This document shows positions 52,009 to 61,437 of a DNA stretch of 64,000 nt, one piece after another. Source of the stretch: Roseovarius mucosus. GTDB taxonomy: Bacteria; Pseudomonadota; Alphaproteobacteria; Rhodobacterales; Rhodobacteraceae. Made by a program: the position numbers and the translations under genes. The number at the start of each line of letters is the position of its first letter. The stretch's first letter is position 1. The notes beneath the pieces were generated by a model. It was not told where the DNA came from. It saw only the letters and a program-made list of their open reading frames with translations, and ran no database searches. Where the stretch lies: the NCBI RefSeq assembly GCF_002080415.1, contig NZ_CP020474.1:3981501-4045500 (forward strand). The letters are read 5' to 3'.

Positions 52009-54069
52009 TCATAACGCGAGGTCCCCGGCCCGCGCCGGAAGGCGGACCAGGCGTCGGCCGGTGGCTGCGCGGATCGCATTGGCGATGGCGCCGGGGCCTG
52101 CCACCATGACGGTTTCGCCTGCGCCTTGTGGCGGACGATCGCTTTGGATCAGATCAACGGTGAGTGTGGGTGTATCGGTCATGCGCGGGATTGGGGCATC
52201 CGCAAAGGTCTGGGCCGTGACGCGCCCGTCTTCCGTGGGCAGATCGTCGGTTAGCACCATGGCAAGGCTCCAGACTAGATTGCCTTCGCATTGCGCACGG
52301 ACCTGATCAGGGTTGATGACCAGCCCGCAATCATGCACGCACCACATTCGCGTGACCCGCACCCGACCACGGGCATCGACGGCCACATCGGCAATGGCCG
52401 CCGTATGGCTGGTCTCCTTGTAGGTGCCGCAGGCGATACCGCGTCCTACCCGCAGACCCTCGGAGAACGCAGGCGTTTTGCCCCAACTAGAGATTTCACC
52501 CACCCGCTCAAGACATGCCGCCAAAAACGGATCAGCAACATGCGCAAGGCGGAACGCCAAGGGATCGACGCCTGCGGCCAGTGCCGCCTCGTCCATGGCA
52601 CTCTCAATAGCCAGCGCGTTCGGCCCGGCACCCAGCCCGCGCCATGGGCCGGTATGCACAGGCAGCCGCACCATGTCATAAGCTGCGCGGGCACGGCCCA
52701 GCACATAGGGCGCGGCCATACCTCGCGCCACGCCACCATCGCCGGCAAAGACGTCGGTGCCGCGCTGCATCCAGGATGGCACGACGGCGGCGGTGAACAT
52801 GATATGAGAACTCATCTGCGCATGGTCCCAGTCGGTGATCCGGCCTTGCCCGACGCGCGCCCTGACCCGGTGAGAAGACGGCGGGCGGTGGAACCCGAGC
52901 GCATATTCCTGAGCGCGCGTCCACTGGACCTTGACGGGGCTGCTCACGGCAAGTGTGAGTGCCGCCGCCTCTGCCTCAACCGTGCATATCGTTTTGCCGC
53001 CGAAGGCCCCGCCAATCCGGCAGGATTGGACAGTGACTGCACCGGCAGATAGCCCGAAGGCATCGGCCAGAAAATCTCGGATGTAGAAGGCATCCTGCGT
53101 ACCGGCCCAGACCCGCAATGCCCCGTCTTCCCATGATGCTACGGCTCCGCGCGGCTCGATCGGGCCATGGGCTGCCATGGGGATATCAAGACGCAGATCG
53201 ACATCCCACGGGCCAGCCTCGGGCGCGCCGTTCAGAACCTTGTGCGGGAGTGCGCCCGCTCCAAGACGGGCATCGACGTCAATGGCGCGCGCGATATCCG
53301 CGTGGGGGTGTTGGCCCGCCACATCCCACTCCACCTGCAACGCTTCAGCAATTGCATCAAGCGCGCCGGGTCGGGCGGCGACAATGCCAAGCCCCTGAGC
53401 CTTGCCAATCGGCGGACCGCAATCCTTGACAACCGCGACAAAGCCAGGCACCGCGCGCGCCGCATCGATATCCCAGCGCCGGGGGCCAGAGTGCAACTCG
53501 ACGGACGCAGGCGCGCGCAGCACCCGACCATAAAGCATTCCCGGCAGTCGGATATCGGCCGCATAAAGCGGTTCGCCCGTGACGATCCCGCGCGCTTGGA
53601 CCAGTTCGGGGCTGGCGCCGATCAGGCCACCGCTTCGCAATGCGCGCAACTCGGAGACTGGACGCGCCCTGACACGGACCAGTCCTGCAACCTGTCCGGC
53701 AGCCAGGGCATCGCGCAGCGCGGCACAGGCCTGCGCCAACGGTTCGGCAAACAGCATCACCGATTCACTGCCCACCGTCGCCTTGACGCGCGGCATGTCG
53801 GTCGCATGCAGGACCACGTCGACCCGGTCCCACTCCGCCCCAAGCTCGGTGCAGGCGACCTGCTTCAGTGCGGTGGCGATGTTCTGTCCCATCTCGGCGC
53901 GCGGCAGGGTCAGGGTGAAATGCCCGTCCCGATGCGCGATCCATCCGATGGCAGTCGAGACGTCCGGATCAGGGCGTTTGGGGATAACCGGGATGCGCGA
54001 ACACGCCGTCGCACCGATAGCGGCCACAAGCCCCACGGCCGAGGCCGCCAGAAACGCACGCCGCCGCAT
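52009..54069 (-). CDS. IorB-like molybdopterin-binding hydroxylase large subunit
   Basis: The 686-residue protein starts at the ATG at 54069, with a twin-arginine leader (MRRRAFLAASAVGLVAAIG). The xanthine-oxidase-family large-subunit blocks IGGAFGGKT, GPWRGLGAGPNALAIES and a C-terminal catalytic Glu region GAGETVMVAG are present. Isoquinoline 1-oxidoreductase and nicotinate-type hydroxylases have this Tat-exported two-subunit form, in which electrons usually leave through cytochrome c. The substrate is likely an N-heterocycle or aldehyde but cannot be decided. Its start shares one base with the stop of the iron-sulfur subunit gene. Confidence 0.88.
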   Translation of the reverse strand: MRRRAFLAASAVGLVAAIGATACSRIPVIPKRPDPDVSTAIGWIAHRDGHFTLTLPRAEMGQNIATALKQVACTELGAEWDRVDVVLHATDMPRVKATVGSESVMLFAEPLAQACAALRDALAAGQVAGLVRVRARPVSELRALRSGGLIGASPELVQARGIVTGEPLYAADIRLPGMLYGRVLRAPASVELHSGPRRWDIDAARAVPGFVAVVKDCGPPIGKAQGLGIVAARPGALDAIAEALQVEWDVAGQHPHADIARAIDVDARLGAGALPHKVLNGAPEAGPWDVDLRLDIPMAAHGPIEPRGAVASWEDGALRVWAGTQDAFYIRDFLADAFGLSAGAVTVQSCRIGGAFGGKTICTVEAEAAALTLAVSSPVKVQWTRAQEYALGFHRPPSSHRVRARVGQGRITDWDHAQMSSHIMFTAAVVPSWMQRGTDVFAGDGGVARGMAAPYVLGRARAAYDMVRLPVHTGPWRGLGAGPNALAIESAMDEAALAAGVDPLAFRLAHVADPFLAACLERVGEISSWGKTPAFSEGLRVGRGIACGTYKETSHTAAIADVAVDARGRVRVTRMWCVHDCGLVINPDQVRAQCEGNLVWSLAMVLTDDLPTEDGRVTAQTFADAPIPRMTDTPTLTVDLIQSDRPPQGAGETVMVAGPGAIANAIRAATGRRLVRLPARAGDLAL

Positions 54070-54524
54070 CACACACGCTCCGCCGCGCGGGCAATCGCCG
54101 CACGGATACGCGGATAGGTGCCGCATCTGCACAGGTTGCCGTCCATCGCCGCATCAATGTCATCCTCCGATGGGTCAGGCGTTTCCTCCAGCAGCGCCAC
54201 AGCCGCCATGATCTGACCAGCCTGACAATAGCCGCATTGCGGCACTCCGAGGTCCAACCAGGCCTGCTGGACCGGGTGCAAGCTGTCCCCGTCGGCCAGC
54301 CCCTCGATCGTGCGGACGTTCAGACCCTCGATATCGCCGGAGCGGATCATGCAGGCGCGCGTGGCGGCACCGTCCACAATGATCGTGCAGGCCCCGCAAA
54401 TGCCAACCCCGCAACCGAATTTCGCACCCGTCAGTCCGATGTGTTCTCGCAACAGGACCAACAGCGGCTCATCTGCCCAATCGGCCGGAATATCCTGACC
54501 TAGTCCGTTCAGAGTGAAGCGCAT
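54069..54524 (-). CDS. IorA-like [2Fe-2S] small subunit of molybdenum hydroxylase
   Basis: The 151-residue protein has two iron-sulfur domains: a plant-ferredoxin type with CGVGICGACTIIVDG, and an all-helical domain with CGYCQAGQ and NLCRCGTYPRI. It passes electrons from the molybdenum site encoded by the overlapping downstream gene. The start is preceded by GGGAG. No third, FAD-containing subunit is nearby, which supports the IorAB-like two-subunit class. Confidence 0.92.
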   Translation of the reverse strand: MRFTLNGLGQDIPADWADEPLLVLLREHIGLTGAKFGCGVGICGACTIIVDGAATRACMIRSGDIEGLNVRTIEGLADGDSLHPVQQAWLDLGVPQCGYCQAGQIMAAVALLEETPDPSEDDIDAAMDGNLCRCGTYPRIRAAIARAAERV

Positions 54525-54639
54525 GAGTAACTCCCGTTCATGGTTTGAACGGCAATTAACGCGTTGACGAACACCAGTCTTGAACGATCACGCCAAACTG
54601 CAAGAGCTTTGCCAAGGCACAGAGCGGACTCTCACATGA

Positions 54640-54988
54640 GGAGATCGAAAGACCGCTCCCCGCCCGACGCGAAGAATACGACCGCCTGCGAGCCGCGGCC
54701 GAAGATCTGGCCTATCTGCAGACCTATGACCGCGCCAAGGCCGCGCTTGCGGCGGGCGAGGATGGACTGATCCCGGCGGACTACGCGAACCGCCTGTTGA
54801 ACGGCGAAAACGCTTTGCGCGTCTACCGAGACCTGCGCGGGATGACACAAGCCGCCCTGGCCGCAAAAGCGAGCGTGAACCGCGTGACTGTGGCCGAGAT
54901 CGAAACCGGTCGTAAGCAGGGCTCGGTCACGACCCTGCGCGCCTTGGCCAATGCGCTCGGCGTAAGTCTGGATGATCTGGCTGAGTAA
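54640..54988 (+). pseudogene. XRE-family regulator/antitoxin-like gene, 5' end unclear
   Basis: A C-terminal helix-turn-helix (YRDLRGMTQAALAAKASVNR, then VTVAEIETGRKQGSVTTLRA) follows a helical region that begins at about 54650 (LPARREEYDRLRAAAEDLAY) and matches the antitoxin-like N-terminus of such proteins. There is no ATG or other credible start in this frame after the last stop near 54585. TTG at 54797 would give only the helix-turn-helix half (63 residues). The gene may be truncated at the 5' end or use a rare start. No toxin gene is adjacent. Confidence 0.55.
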
Positions 54989-55297
54989 GGTTGGCTCTAA
55001 GCCGCCGGTCAGCCTGTTGAGCTGGGCTCACTAAAGGGGCCACTTAAACTTGGTGAAGCATATTGTTTGAGAGGCGAGGTCGGCTGATAGCTTTCGCCGT
55101 CCACCGAAAGAAGGGTGCGTTGGTGGGTAAACCGGTCGAAGATCGCGAGGTCGAGGTTAGACAGCATCTGCAACATCTGTATGCGCTTGGGACATCTGCG
55201 CGCCGATGGGGCATCCCCTGATTCAGCGCATGCCCGCCTCGTTGCTCCCGATTTTTCGGATCCAGTTGTGCCCCATTAACTCGACAGCTTTGACGCA
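54989..55297. other. 309-base interval holding only a doubtful 55-codon minus-strand frame
   Basis: On the minus strand a frame from ATG at 55176 to stop at 55009 encodes 55 residues (MLQMLSNLDLAIFDRFTHQR, then TLLSVDGESYQP). I recognise no family, and it may be a remnant of a larger gene. Nothing else supportable was seen in this stretch. Confidence 0.3.
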
Positions 55298-57370
55298 TCA
55301 GATGCTACGGATGCGCCTGACAAATTCCGACATCGTATCTGTCATCCGCAAGGCCGCATCGTCAACATGTTGCATCAGCGACATGACCTCGTTCGCCGCA
55401 GTTGATGCCAGCTGGGATGCTTTCTGAACCTCTGAAATACCGCTATCAACCTCATTCATCCGCGTGGCCGTGCTGGACATGCGCGATGCAATGCTGGTGG
55501 TGACGGTACCTTGCTGCTGTGCCGCAGCCGAGATGGTTCCCGCTTGGGCGTTAACTTCGCTTATCGACGCAGAGATCGAATGTATCGCTGTCGAATTTCT
55601 GGCCACGGCGGCGACGACGTTCTGGATTTCCTCGCCGATCTGCGCAGTGGACTCGGCGGTGTTCACTGCCAGCCTCCTTATTTCTGCGGCGACCACGGCG
55701 AACCCGCGTCCAGCGTCGCCAGCATGTGCGGCTTCGACAGCGGCATTGAGCGCAAGCAGATTTGTTCTATTCGTGACCTCTTTGATCAGACCCACGATAC
55801 CCGTAATGCGGCCGGCAACACGCTCCAACTCTGCAAGGATTCGGGACGCTGCATCTGCTTGCCCGGACGCGGAGTCAACCAGTTGGGCCGTGCGGCCGAT
55901 ACCCTGAACAATCTCGGCAACAGAGGATGACAGCTCTTCGGACGCCTGTGCTACGGCATCGACCGAGGCAGCCGTTTCACAGGCGCTGTCCTTGGCGGCT
56001 TTGGACTGCCGGGATGTTTCTTCGGCGGTGCTCGCCATCGCGACCGCAGCCGAGCGCGCCTGTTCTGCGGCATGGGATAGCGCCTCGACCACCTGTTTCG
56101 CTTGCCCCTGCACTTCGCTGCCTAATATGCGTATTGGCCGGATCAGCAAACGCGCCAGCAAGAGGCCAGCGAAAAAGATGACAGCTGCCAAAATCAGCAT
56201 GTTACGCTGCGCTTCCTGTCTGCCTTTGATTGCGTCGGCGAGCACCTCGTCTTTTGAAATCTCGGTCACAACGCGCCAGTCTAGCCCGGACAGTGATAGG
56301 GGGGCGCTTGCTGCAAAGACGGGATCGCCATGATGGCTGATGCCTTCGAAAAATCTTGTGTCTGTCCCGCCACTTGCATTGATACTGCGAACCAATGGGG
56401 TATCGAAAAGCATACCAACTTCGGCTTCCCGACTTAGCAGCGGGATTGACCGCAACCCCATGTCACCGGAAAAGATATAGGCATCTTCACTGCCATAGCG
56501 CCCCGTTGTCAGCCCCAGCACATCATCGGCAAAATCCGAAGGCAATTGGGCCGCGAACACCCCTGCGAGAGCGCCTTCATCGCGGATTGGCAGCAACAAG
56601 AATGCCGCTGCTGCACCGTTTGACGGGGCATAGGGGGCAAAATCGACGAAAGTGTAATCGCGGGCGGTATTGCCTTCGATTATCTCGACGACAGATTTCG
56701 CGAATTCCGTATCACGATAGGGACCGCTGCGGAGTGACGTGCCGAAGTCCGTTTCCTTGAAAGTGGAATAGACAATGCGCCCGTTTACCGGCTCGATCAA
56801 GAAAAAGTCGTAAAACCCATACCTGTCCAAAGTCGCATTCAGCGCCGGATGGAATTGAGCGTGCAGCGTGCTGTAAAGGCTTCCATCGCCGGGATTGGCT
56901 AACGCTTGTTTGCTCCCAATCGTTGCGGGATTGCCGAAAATGAAAAGCTGCTGCAACAAGCGCGCCCGTTCATCAAGGTCGTTGATCCAAACTTGTGCCG
57001 CCGTCGCGGAGGCGTCCTCGGTAGCATCCCGTTGCGCGTCGAAACGGGCCTGCATCGCTGCGTTATCAAGGTTTACGGTTGGGGCTGCATGCAACTGCTC
57101 TACGGCGTTGTCCAACCGACGCAGGGCGTCCAACGTAGCGGGGGAAGCGGCGACGGTTTGCATGGCGCGCACTGTCGCGTCGAAATAGCTCTCAACGGAC
57201 TTTCGCTTCAGATTCAACGCAGAGGTTAGAAGCGCCTCGGCTGAAAGGTGAGCCTGTCGCGAACTGCGTTCCAGATCACTGGTCGAAACAAACCACAACG
57301 GAAACAGCCCAGCGATCAGCAATGCCGCTGTGACTTTGACGATAAAGGGTACTCGTAACTGACTGAGCAT
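55298..57370 (-). CDS. Methyl-accepting chemotaxis protein
   Basis: The 690-residue protein starts [21 protein letters not shown]. The first membrane helix (about 12-30) is followed by a long periplasmic sensor region with double-Cache-like segments, then a second helix near 385-405. The cytoplasmic signalling domain carries the hairpin tip [31 protein letters not shown]. The HAMP region after helix two is short. The frame is open a further 92 codons upstream to 57646, but this part precedes the first helix and lacks family likeness. The start at 57370 has no strong ribosome site. The ligand is unknown. Confidence 0.85.
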   Translation of the reverse strand: MLSQLRVPFIVKVTAALLIAGLFPLWFVSTSDLERSSRQAHLSAEALLTSALNLKRKSVESYFDATVRAMQTVAASPATLDALRRLDNAVEQLHAAPTVNLDNAAMQARFDAQRDATEDASATAAQVWINDLDERARLLQQLFIFGNPATIGSKQALANPGDGSLYSTLHAQFHPALNATLDRYGFYDFFLIEPVNGRIVYSTFKETDFGTSLRSGPYRDTEFAKSVVEIIEGNTARDYTFVDFAPYAPSNGAAAAFLLLPIRDEGALAGVFAAQLPSDFADDVLGLTTGRYGSEDAYIFSGDMGLRSIPLLSREAEVGMLFDTPLVRSINASGGTDTRFFEGISHHGDPVFAASAPLSLSGLDWRVVTEISKDEVLADAIKGRQEAQRNMLILAAVIFFAGLLLARLLIRPIRILGSEVQGQAKQVVEALSHAAEQARSAAVAMASTAEETSRQSKAAKDSACETAASVDAVAQASEELSSSVAEIVQGIGRTAQLVDSASGQADAASRILAELERVAGRITGIVGLIKEVTNRTNLLALNAAVEAAHAGDAGRGFAVVAAEIRRLAVNTAESTAQIGEEIQNVVAAVARNSTAIHSISASISEVNAQAGTISAAAQQQGTVTTSIASRMSSTATRMNEVDSGISEVQKASQLASTAANEVMSLMQHVDDAALRMTDTMSEFVRRIRSI

Positions 57371-57690
57371 TTCTTGTTGGTTGCCTTCTTGATTGTGAGA
57401 ATGAATCTTGCCCATCGACGCGGGCCGCCAGACACAAACGACTGACCCTTTAGGATTGTTAGGCTCATTCCCACTACCCGCTTCGGGCTCAAAGCATCTA
57501 TGCGGTGGTGCAGCATGGCCCGCTGACACTTTGAGGTTGACCATCGACACATCGGCTCGTGGCACAGCATCAACGCACTTGGCCCGTTGCTGCCGGTCGC
57601 TACATGAAGGCAGCGATCGCGTATCTTCGCCGGACTGGCCATTCATATCGGGCGCGCCAATCTTGACGACGTAAAGTCAGTCGTAAGCAC
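57371..57690. other. Region upstream of the chemoreceptor gene
   Basis: No gene is seen here beyond an in-frame open extension of the chemoreceptor frame (Cys-rich, basic). It probably holds the chemoreceptor promoter. The extension is judged non-coding. Confidence 0.4.
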
Positions 57691-57719
57691 AAAGCCGCCG
57701 TATGATGAACGGCGGCTTT
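57691..57719. terminator. Perfect inverted repeat, possible bidirectional terminator
   Basis: AAAGCCGCCGT (57691-57701) and ACGGCGGCTTT (57709-57719) with a 7-base loop make an 11-bp stem with three T residues at each end. It lies between the chemoreceptor 5' side and the MFS gene 3' end. Confidence 0.55.
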
Positions 57720-57837
57720 CGAGAGGGAAGACAGAGGCGGCGCATATTGTCTTTGAGGATGGGGGTCTTTTGGCTGGCTGCTTCTCGGGGAACGTCAACG
57801 TCAAAAAAGTCCTTCTTACTGGTCAAACACGCGTGGG

Positions 57838-57874
57838 GACCGACCACCAGCCGGACGGTGCCTGGTGGTCGGTC
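57838..57874. terminator. 13-bp stem directly after the MFS gene
   Basis: GACCGACCACCAG (57838-57850) pairs perfectly with CTGGTGGTCGGTC (57862-57874), leaving an 11-base loop. It is 4 bases beyond the MFS stop on the minus strand. No U-run follows, so it may be a 3' stabiliser or rho-linked terminator rather than an intrinsic one. Confidence 0.5.
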
Positions 57875-57878
57875 GCCG

Positions 57879-59027
57879 TCAAATCTCCTCGGTCCGTGTT
57901 CGTGTGGTGAACGCTACAAGAGCGATGGCCAGGCCTGCGCCGGAGAGGGAAAAGACGAAACCAACCGCACCCCCCAGATCCATTGCTGCGCCTGCAACAA
58001 GTGGACCTGTCACTGAACCGAGTTGATACAAGATCAGAAAGGCGGCTGAGGCAGCGGCCAACTGCGCTGGAGAAAAGCGTTCTCCCAGAAGTATCAGGGA
58101 CAAGCCATACAGGGCCAGGATCAGCCCACCCGTGATGAATGCCGCGACGAAAACCAGACCGCCTGTTGAAAGTTGAAGCAGCGCCCCAATCGCGATCAGG
58201 GCTAGTCCAATCAACCCCAGCAACCGTTGGCGGCCAATGCGATCTGCCATGATACCGACTGCAAATTGCAGCACGACGCCCCCGATGATGCAGGTCGTCA
58301 GCAACCGCAGCGCGCCGGTTTCATCTAGCCCGGTTTCAAGCCCCCAGAGTGTCAGCAGCGAAAAGATCAGGGCCTCGGTGAAACCAGCCACAAACGCGCC
58401 AACGGCCATGACCGGCACGGCGCGCGCAGCCGACAGAACGCCTGACCCCTGTTCGGCCACGATGGTCGGTGCGAGGCGGCCAACGGCGATCAGCGGCAGG
58501 ACGGCGAGCGCCAGGGCACCGCATCCCATCGCGAAAGGTGCTATCCCGGTGATCCCCGTGTAATCCAGTAGGAGGGGGCCAGCGGAGAAGCCGATGAAGA
58601 GACAGGCAACGTAGCCCGCAATGACCCGTCCCCGGCTTTCCTCCTGCGCGACCGCATTGACCCAGATGTCGCCCGCAAGCCAGGGCAGCGCCAGCCCCGC
58701 ACCAATCACGAACCGCATCGCAACCCAGACGGGCGCGGTTTGCACCAGATACATCACGACCAGGCCCGCGATCCCGATCCCGCAGCCCAGTATCATCGCC
58801 CGGACCGCGCCAAGTTTCTGTGCCACAGACGGCAACACTGGCATGAATAGCAAGATCGCCAGCGGGGCCATTGCCCCGGCCAGACCAACCACCCATGCCG
58901 CACTCCCCCAAGCCTCAAGCGTCAGGGAGGTAAGGGGAAAGGTCAAGCCGAGCGTCAGCCCGATGCCGAGCATATGGAGCATGACCGCACCGAGGCTAAG
59001 GCGGCGGTCCTGTGCGGTCAGTTCCAT
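57879..59027 (-). CDS. Major facilitator superfamily transporter
   Basis: The 382-residue protein has about twelve membrane helices and MFS signs such as GIGLTLGLTFPLTSLTL and the second-half loop GIMADRIGRQRLLG. The ATG at 59027 has GGAG 6 bases upstream and is preferred to the ATG at 59039. It overlaps the azoreductase-like gene and is co-transcribed with it. Efflux of a quinone or drug-like compound is plausible but not established. Confidence 0.85.
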   Translation of the reverse strand: MELTAQDRRLSLGAVMLHMLGIGLTLGLTFPLTSLTLEAWGSAAWVVGLAGAMAPLAILLFMPVLPSVAQKLGAVRAMILGCGIGIAGLVVMYLVQTAPVWVAMRFVIGAGLALPWLAGDIWVNAVAQEESRGRVIAGYVACLFIGFSAGPLLLDYTGITGIAPFAMGCGALALAVLPLIAVGRLAPTIVAEQGSGVLSAARAVPVMAVGAFVAGFTEALIFSLLTLWGLETGLDETGALRLLTTCIIGGVVLQFAVGIMADRIGRQRLLGLIGLALIAIGALLQLSTGGLVFVAAFITGGLILALYGLSLILLGERFSPAQLAAASAAFLILYQLGSVTGPLVAGAAMDLGGAVGFVFSLSGAGLAIALVAFTTRTRTEEI

Positions 59028-59653
59028 GCGGTGCTCCATGTCTTGGCAAGGGACGCAGCCTCTGCCTTGGCGGCCTCAAAGGACATAGCGGCGGCGTCCG
59101 GCCCTGCGAACATCATGGGCTGTGCAGCCACAAAACTCAGATCGGTAACGCCGAGAAAGCCGAGGATGGCCCGGATATGTGGTGTCAGGCAGTCAAGGCC
59201 GTCGAACACATCGCCAGGACCGTAGGTGCCCCCGGTTGCGCTCAGGACTGCAACGCGCGTGTCGCCCAGCAAACCCCTCATGCCGGTCCCGTCGGCGAGA
59301 AAGGTTTTTCCGTTGCGCGAGACATGATCGAAAAATGCCTTCAGGGTTGATGGCATGCCGAAATTGTAGATCGGCGTGCCGATGACGATGCCGTCCGCCG
59401 CCAGCACGCGGGCGACCAACGCGTCAGATGGCGCGATTGCTTGCCTCATTTCTGCGGAATGCTCCGTTTCGGGAAGCGTGATCGCGGCGGTTTCCAGCGC
59501 CCCGAAATGCCGTAGGGCATGCAGGGCCAGATCAAGCCGATCCACGGTGATGGCCAACCCGTTCTCGTGCAGGCAGTCAATGAAATGCGACGACAGGCGG
59601 CGGGAGTAAGAGCCCTCCGTTCGGGCGGAGGCGTCAATGTGTAGGATCTTCAT
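59018..59653 (-). CDS. FMN-dependent NADH-azoreductase / quinone reductase (AzoR-like)
   Basis: The 211-residue flavodoxin-fold protein opens MKILHIDASARTEGSYSRRL with FMN motif GTPIYNFGMPSTLKAFFDHVSR and TGGTYGPGD, as in AzoR. It reduces azo compounds and quinones using NADH. The ATG at 59653 fits the family. It is followed by an overlapping MFS gene, suggesting a reduce-and-export unit. It is divergent from a small gene and the WYL-domain regulator, which may control it. Confidence 0.9.
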   Translation of the reverse strand: MKILHIDASARTEGSYSRRLSSHFIDCLHENGLAITVDRLDLALHALRHFGALETAAITLPETEHSAEMRQAIAPSDALVARVLAADGIVIGTPIYNFGMPSTLKAFFDHVSRNGKTFLADGTGMRGLLGDTRVAVLSATGGTYGPGDVFDGLDCLTPHIRAILGFLGVTDLSFVAAQPMMFAGPDAAAMSFEAAKAEAASLAKTWSTAWN

Positions 59654-59770
59654 GGATTTTCCCTTGGTCTCTTGATCTCCTTCCCCAATGGCGCCTTTCA
59701 ACTGACAGACTGTGGCAGTTGAGATGGCGTAATGACAGCGGATCGCCTACAAACCCATCAGGAGAATCCA

Positions 59771-60076
59771 ATGTCGAACGCCATCATCGAAAGCGTCACC
59801 TTCAAGCTGAACGAGGGCGTCAGCCACGACGCCTTTGTGGCCGCTGCCAAGGGCATGAATGCCTGGGTCGTGGCGTGTCCCGGTTTCGTGCATCGCCGCT
59901 TGTCCTGCACCGAAGACGGCACCTGGATCGAGCACATCCAGTGGCAGGACATGCCCTCGGCCAAAGCGGCGGCTGCCGAGATCGGCAAGGTGCCGGGAAA
60001 TGCCGATTTTCTGTCCGCGATTGACGGCAAAACCGTCCAGCTCATGCATTCCGAGCTGGCAGTGGCCATCAACTGA
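59771..60076 (+). CDS. Hypothetical protein, possible dimeric alpha/beta-barrel monooxygenase-like
   Basis: The 101-residue protein starts MSNAIIESVTFKLNEGVSHD after an AGGAG ribosome site. The pattern FKLNEG..HDAFVAAAKGMN and WIEHIQWQDM resembles small ferredoxin-like (antibiotic biosynthesis monooxygenase-type) proteins. No catalytic residues are established. It ends 4 bases before the WYL regulator gene and is probably co-expressed with it. Confidence 0.7.
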   Translation: MSNAIIESVTFKLNEGVSHDAFVAAAKGMNAWVVACPGFVHRRLSCTEDGTWIEHIQWQDMPSAKAAAAEIGKVPGNADFLSAIDGKTVQLMHSELAVAIN

Positions 60077-60080
60077 CCGG

Positions 60081-60785
60081 ATGCTGGAGCGCGGCAGACG
60101 ACTTGCGGATATTGTAGAGATCGTCCGGGACGGGCGGCTCCACCTTGCCCGAGACATCGCCGATGCGCTCGAGGTCTCTGTGCGCACAGTCTACCGCGAC
60201 ATCGGCGCGCTGGTGGCGGCCGGCGTGCCGATAGATGGCGAGCGGGGCGTCGGCTACATGCTGCGCGAGCCGGTGTTCCTGCCGCCCATGTCACTGTCGC
60301 TGGCCGAGCTTGAGGCGCTGAGCCTGGGTATGGCTATTGTCCAAGAGGCCGCAGACGCCGAGTTGCAGGTGGCCGCAGCGGGTGTGATGGCCAAGATCGG
60401 CGAACACGCATCCAATCGCCGTCAGGCCCCGAAATCCTGGGGCTTCGGCGTTTACGCCTTTGAAAAAGCGCGGGAAGGCTTTCGTCACATGCCGCTGATC
60501 CGGCGCGCAATCCGTGAGGGGCTGAAGCTGCGTATCGACTACCGGTCGCTGGATGATCAGATGACAAGCCGTGTGATCCGGCCGCTGCAGACCGAGTATT
60601 GGGGCCGGGTCTGGACATGTTCAGCTTGGTGCGAACTGCGGGACGGGTTTCGGGCCTTCCGCATCGACCGCATGCAGGTCTGCGAGGTCACGGGGCGGGG
60701 CTTCAAACCTGAAGTGGGCAAGACGATTGAGGATTACTTGACACATGTCGCAAACCAAATGGATCGAGATCGAGACCGTTCATAG
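60081..60785 (+). CDS. YafY/DeoR-type HTH transcriptional regulator with WYL domain
   Basis: The 234-residue protein has an N-terminal HTH_11 winged helix (IVEIVRDGRLHLARDIADAL, then EVSVRTVYRDI). The WYL domain follows (REGLKLRIDYRSLDDQMTSR, RVIRPLQTEYWGRVWTCSAWC), with typical spacing. WYL domains sense small molecules or nucleic acids. The start at 60081 lies directly after the preceding gene; longer in-frame readings enter that gene. It likely controls the divergent azoreductase-MFS pair or its own operon. Confidence 0.87.
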   Translation: MLERGRRLADIVEIVRDGRLHLARDIADALEVSVRTVYRDIGALVAAGVPIDGERGVGYMLREPVFLPPMSLSLAELEALSLGMAIVQEAADAELQVAAAGVMAKIGEHASNRRQAPKSWGFGVYAFEKAREGFRHMPLIRRAIREGLKLRIDYRSLDDQMTSRVIRPLQTEYWGRVWTCSAWCELRDGFRAFRIDRMQVCEVTGRGFKPEVGKTIEDYLTHVANQMDRDRDRS

Positions 60786-61251
60786 CTTCATCACAAATGA
60801 ACTGGACGGCGTCGTGCCGAAAGACGCGTGGGGCGAAACTTCCTATTTCTACAACCCGGGCCATGTCTTTCAACGTGGCACCTATTTTGCGACCATCAAG
60901 CAAAAGGACGGTGCCAATGATCGCGCGTCACACCTTGATCGCAGTGGTGTCTGGCGTCTGAACTTGGGGGTCAGCAAGGAAGTGTTTTTCGAACTGTTCG
61001 GTCCTCCGCCCCCGCGCCCTGGAAAGGGTGGAGTTATCGATGGCGGTTGGGACTTTGCTGCAAGCGACCAGCTGATGCCGCATCCGATCTATGGGTGGAT
61101 GTCATGGATATCCGTGCTCAACCCGTCCCGACTGACTTGGTGCAAATGCTTGCCGCTCGTCTCAGACGCGCATCTTCGCGCCAAAGGCACTTTTGAGCAG
61201 AGGAGAGCAAAACAGAATGGTTTAGCGCGACGAACTGCGGTGGAACCCTGA
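60745..61251 (+). CDS. DUF6194 family protein
   Basis: The 168-residue protein starts MSQTKWIEIETVHSFITNEL and includes DRSGVWRLNLGVSKEVFFEL and PHPIYGWMSWISVLNP, the pattern of DUF6194 proteins, which have no assigned function. It overlaps the WYL-regulator gene by 41 bases in another frame, an unusually long overlap. The tail after about residue 140 is basic and less family-like, so the end may be altered. Confidence 0.75.
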   Translation: MSQTKWIEIETVHSFITNELDGVVPKDAWGETSYFYNPGHVFQRGTYFATIKQKDGANDRASHLDRSGVWRLNLGVSKEVFFELFGPPPPRPGKGGVIDGGWDFAASDQLMPHPIYGWMSWISVLNPSRLTWCKCLPLVSDAHLRAKGTFEQRRAKQNGLARRTAVEP

Positions 61252-61437
61252 GGCACAACCTATCCTGTTTCGGCACGTTTTTGGTTCGAACCGAAAGCCG
61301 CCGTTCGGTGAGGTGCGACGCGAACGAGGTTACAGTGTTCTATGCGCCACGGACAGGCGGCCGTTTCACCCGCCCTGACTTCGCAAGGTAATGGCCGCTT
61401 CGTCCTTTAAGACTACGGCTTGTATGGGCGGCGACCG

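Noticed and set aside
57371..57646. N-terminal 92-codon extension of the chemoreceptor
   Set aside because: It lies before the first membrane helix, is Cys- and Pro-rich, and shows no family likeness or ribosome site.
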